Positions 5,506 to 8,040 of a stretch of DNA of 8,040 bases are shown here, piece after piece; the stretch's first letter is position 1, and every line of letters begins with the position of its first letter. The notes under the pieces were generated by a model, which worked only from the letters and a program-made list of their open reading frames with translations, was not told the DNA's origin and made no database searches. Location: contig JAABTR010000200.1 in assembly GCA_011389755.1 (NCBI GenBank), forward strand, positions 1 through 8,040, given 5' to 3'. Made by a program: the position numbers and the translations under genes. Source of the DNA: Deltaproteobacteria bacterium (GTDB lineage: Bacteria; Myxococcota_A; Polyangia; JAAYKL01).

Positions 5506-8040
5506 ATGAATAATGCACAACTGAGCCGCAGCAAGGGGACCGCCTTAACAGCGTTACTCCTGCTTGTTTTTTTCTCGTCGCCGGCTCAGGCGCTCGACCC
5601 GGACAAAAAGATCGGCCACTACCTCCACAGGAGCTGGCGCGTCGAGGACGGGCTGCCTCAAGGCTCGGCCTCCTCAGTCATTCAAGACAAAAAGGGTTAC
5701 ATTTGGTTCGGCACAAAGGAAGGGCTCGTGCGGTTCAACGGCGCCGAATTCGAGGTCTACTCCAGCCGCACTCACGAGGCGTTTGGAAACAACTGGATCT
5801 GGTCCGTGTTCGAAGACGACGCAGGGCGCATCTGGGCCGGAACCCACTCCACCGGGGTCGTTCGAATCGAAGGCACAAAGTTCGAGCGCCTCGACTCAGA
5901 CTCCGGGCTCCCAAGCGACGACGTCCGCGCCATCAGCGCAGACAAAGGCGGCGACGTCTGGGTCGGGACCTTGGGCGGGGGGATCACGGTTTTTTCCGAT
6001 CAGCCCCACACCTTCACGCAAAAGGACGGCCTGCCCAGCGATGACGTCACGGCGCTCGAGCCCGACGGTCAAGGGGGGATGTGGGTTGGCACCTTTGGAG
6101 CCGGGTTGGCCCATTTCGACAGTGGAAAATTCACCACCTACGGCCCGGCTGACGGGCTCGACGACACGAAGATCGTCGACATCCACCAAGGCCGCAACTC
6201 CATCTTGTGGATCGCGACCTCGGGAGGGCTCTACCGTTTCGCGCAAGGACAGTTCACGAAGTACGCAGCAAAGGACGGCCTGCCCGGCGAAATGATTCGC
6301 AGCGTCTACGAAGACCGGGACGGCAGCATATGGATAGGCACCACGGAAAATGGCCTGGCGCGGTTTCACAAGGGCCGCATCTCCACGTACCAGGGCGAAG
6401 GCGCCTTTGAAATACGAAGCATCGACAGCGTCTTCGAGGACCGTGAGGGGAACCTGTGGGTTGGCACCCGCGGCGCCGGACTTCACCTTTTTCGGGACGC
6501 GGCTGTCACCGTGTTTCGCGAGGAGGACGGCCTGTCCAATATGAGCATCCGCGCCCTCTTGGCCGACTCGGAGAACCGCCTCTGGGTGGGCACCCAAAAA
6601 GGGCTCAATCTTTTTTGGGACGAAGCGCTGATAGATTTCGAGCTCAAATCCGCCCTGGCCGAAGAGTCGATCCTTTCGCTGTTTCAAGACTGGTCGGGCA
6701 AATTGTGGATCGGAACTTTGGGCTCCGGGCTCTTGTTGGTCGAAGACGACGAGCTCCTACCCATCGAAGGGCTGCCCAACGAAAAGGACCTCGTCGTCTC
6801 TGCGATCTATGAGGATGTGGACGGTCGCATCTGGCTGGGAACCATGGATAGCGGGGTCATCGTCTTGCACCACGGCGCCGTCGCCTTCACCATCGACAAG
6901 ACGAGCGGGCTCGAAAGCAACCGCGTCTGGCGCATCTGCGGCTACGAAGATTCCGTCTTTTTGGGCACGACCGAGGGGCTCTTTAGATACCGAGAGAAAA
7001 AAATAGCCAAGATCCCCTCCAAGCGGCGCGACGAGCCCATGGTGCACGCCATGGCCCCGAACATCGGGGACAGCCTCTGGCTCGGGACGAAGGGGCAGGG
7101 GCTCGCCCTGGTCCGAGCCAATGAGATCGTCTCCCTGGTCGGGCCCAAAGGCATCGACGAAACGGCCGTCTTCGAAATCCTCGACGACGGCCTGGGATGG
7201 TTCTGGTTCAGCGGAAATCGGGGCATTTTTCGAGCTCAGCGTAGCGACCTCGAAAATTTCGCGATCGGCCGACTGAAAAAGCTGCCTTACGAGCGCTTCG
7301 GCATCGATGACGGCCTGCTCACCGTGGAGGCGAGCGGTGGGGGTCAATACGCCGCTCAAAAAACGGAAGAGGGGCGCTTGTGGTTCGCCACGGCTCAGGG
7401 TCTGGCCATGATAGACCCCAAAAACATCCCGAAAAACAATATGCCTCCACCTGTCCACATCGAGCGCATCGTTGTGGATGGAGAACCGGTCCTCATGGAC
7501 GAATCGGTCATCGAGCTGCCTGCCCGAAGCAAGCTGCTGGAGGTGCGCTACGCCGCGCTGAGCTTCTCGGCCCCGGACGAGGTTCGGCACCAATATCGCC
7601 TCACCGGCTTCGACAGAGACTGGATCGACGCCGGAGCCCGCCGCGCCGCTTACTACACAAACCTGCCCGCGGGAAAATACACCTTTGAGGTCCGGGGTTT
7701 CAACAAGGACGGCGTACAAAGCGAAGAGACAGCGCAGCTGCCGCTGGTCAAGCGGGCCGTCTTCTACGAGACCACGTGGTTTCGGTTGCTCGCCCCCCTG
7801 ACGGCGGCAGCCGTGCTCATATTTTTGACGTTGGCCGTCTCTCGCTTCGTGCGAGGTCGACGAAAAAAACCATTGCGTCTCGAGGAAGGTCACACCCAGC
7901 AGATCCTCGCAGACCAAATCGACAGGCTCCGCGGGCTCGTCGTGCACGTGGCCGAGGTCTCATCCGAGCTCCGCGAGCTCCATGAGATGATGACGGCCTC
8001 CGGTAAAGAGCTGACCCACGCCGCCGGGGACGCGAGCGCA
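5506..8040 (+). CDS. Two-propeller sensor protein with Y_Y_Y domain and one TM segment, 3' partial
   Basis: The frame is open from the ATG at 5506 to the window edge (845 residues, no stop). Residues 1-29 form a signal peptide: a basic n-region, hydrophobic core at about 13-23, and likely cleavage after AQA (27-29). From about 55 to 640 there are 14 repeats of the Reg_prop/WxGT type, for example IWFGT (66-70) and LWFAT (625-629). Fourteen units fit two seven-bladed propellers, as in Bacteroides hybrid two-component sensors and many delta-proteobacterial sensors. A Y_Y_Y immunoglobulin-like domain follows at about 650-747, with YRLTGFDRDW and AGKYTFEVRG. A single membrane segment (761-778) and the basic stop sequence RGRRKK (783-788) come next. 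The last 57 residues are cytoplasmic and helical, with no H-box, HAMP or other recognisable output domain yet. The output could be a kinase, cyclase or methyl-accepting-like domain. The ATG has only a weak AAAGA at 5 bases, but the signal peptide supports it. The periplasmic ligand is unknown; in Bacteroides relatives it is often an oligosaccharide. Confidence 0.9.
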   Translation, partial: MNNAQLSRSKGTALTALLLLVFFSSPAQALDPDKKIGHYLHRSWRVEDGLPQGSASSVIQDKKGYIWFGTKEGLVRFNGAEFEVYSSRTHEAFGNNWIWSVFEDDAGRIWAGTHSTGVVRIEGTKFERLDSDSGLPSDDVRAISADKGGDVWVGTLGGGITVFSDQPHTFTQKDGLPSDDVTALEPDGQGGMWVGTFGAGLAHFDSGKFTTYGPADGLDDTKIVDIHQGRNSILWIATSGGLYRFAQGQFTKYAAKDGLPGEMIRSVYEDRDGSIWIGTTENGLARFHKGRISTYQGEGAFEIRSIDSVFEDREGNLWVGTRGAGLHLFRDAAVTVFREEDGLSNMSIRALLADSENRLWVGTQKGLNLFWDEALIDFELKSALAEESILSLFQDWSGKLWIGTLGSGLLLVEDDELLPIEGLPNEKDLVVSAIYEDVDGRIWLGTMDSGVIVLHHGAVAFTIDKTSGLESNRVWRICGYEDSVFLGTTEGLFRYREKKIAKIPSKRRDEPMVHAMAPNIGDSLWLGTKGQGLALVRANEIVSLVGPKGIDETAVFEILDDGLGWFWFSGNRGIFRAQRSDLENFAIGRLKKLPYERFGIDDGLLTVEASGGGQYAAQKTEEGRLWFATAQGLAMIDPKNIPKNNMPPPVHIERIVVDGEPVLMDESVIELPARSKLLEVRYAALSFSAPDEVRHQYRLTGFDRDWIDAGARRAAYYTNLPAGKYTFEVRGFNKDGVQSEETAQLPLVKRAVFYETTWFRLLAPLTAAAVLIFLTLAVSRFVRGRRKKPLRLEEGHTQQILADQIDRLRGLVVHVAEVSSELRELHEMMTASGKELTHAAGDASA

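Noticed and set aside
6757..7947. A 396-codon open frame on the - strand opposite the propeller sensor
   Set aside because: The + strand frame carries regular WxGT repeats, a Y_Y_Y domain and a TM segment through the same stretch. The antisense frame shows no domain and is a composition artefact.
1..8040. CRISPR arrays, insertion sequences, tRNA or rRNA genes
   Set aside because: No regularly spaced repeats with spacers, transposase motifs, terminal inverted repeats or recognisable RNA gene cores were seen on either strand.

Overview
The window carries four protein-coding genes: three complete genes and one that runs off the right edge. The DNA is GC-rich in the coding regions and clearly AT-richer in the gaps at 1-198 and 5321-5505. 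The gene types (PilZ fusion, multi-domain hybrid histidine kinase, large beta-propeller sensor) and the dense signalling content suggest a Gram-negative delta-proteobacterial-type organism such as a member of Myxococcota or Bradymonadota. That placement is inference from style only; no marker gene is present.

Layout. 1-198 is an AT-rich leader with a small GC hairpin. 199-1659 (+) encodes a PilZ domain fused to a class I SAM-dependent methyltransferase. Convergent to it, after 98 bp, 1758-4400 (-) encodes an 880-residue protein with six predicted membrane segments, a complete histidine kinase, a receiver domain and then a second complete histidine kinase. Upstream of that kinase on the same strand, 4559-5320 (-) encodes a HAD phosphatase of the sucrose-phosphatase type. 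A divergent promoter region (5321-5505) separates it from 5506-8040 (+), the first 845 residues of an exported sensor with 14 propeller repeats (two seven-bladed propellers), a Y_Y_Y domain, one membrane segment and the beginning of a cytoplasmic part.

How the genes may work together. The most interesting reading is the pairing of the methyltransferase with the membrane kinase. The methyltransferase resembles, from memory of motifs, the family annotated as 3-hydroxypalmitic acid methyl ester (EF) biosynthesis, of which Ralstonia PhcB is the known member. The kinase has the domain order expected if a PhcS-like membrane sensor kinase and a PhcR-like receiver-kinase were joined in one chain. This would make the left half a compact signal-synthesis and signal-sensing module, with PilZ suggesting a c-di-GMP input. 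This is a hypothesis; ligand, product and downstream regulator are not visible here. The right-hand propeller sensor is a separate signal input of unknown ligand, and the HAD phosphatase looks metabolic and not obviously linked to either.
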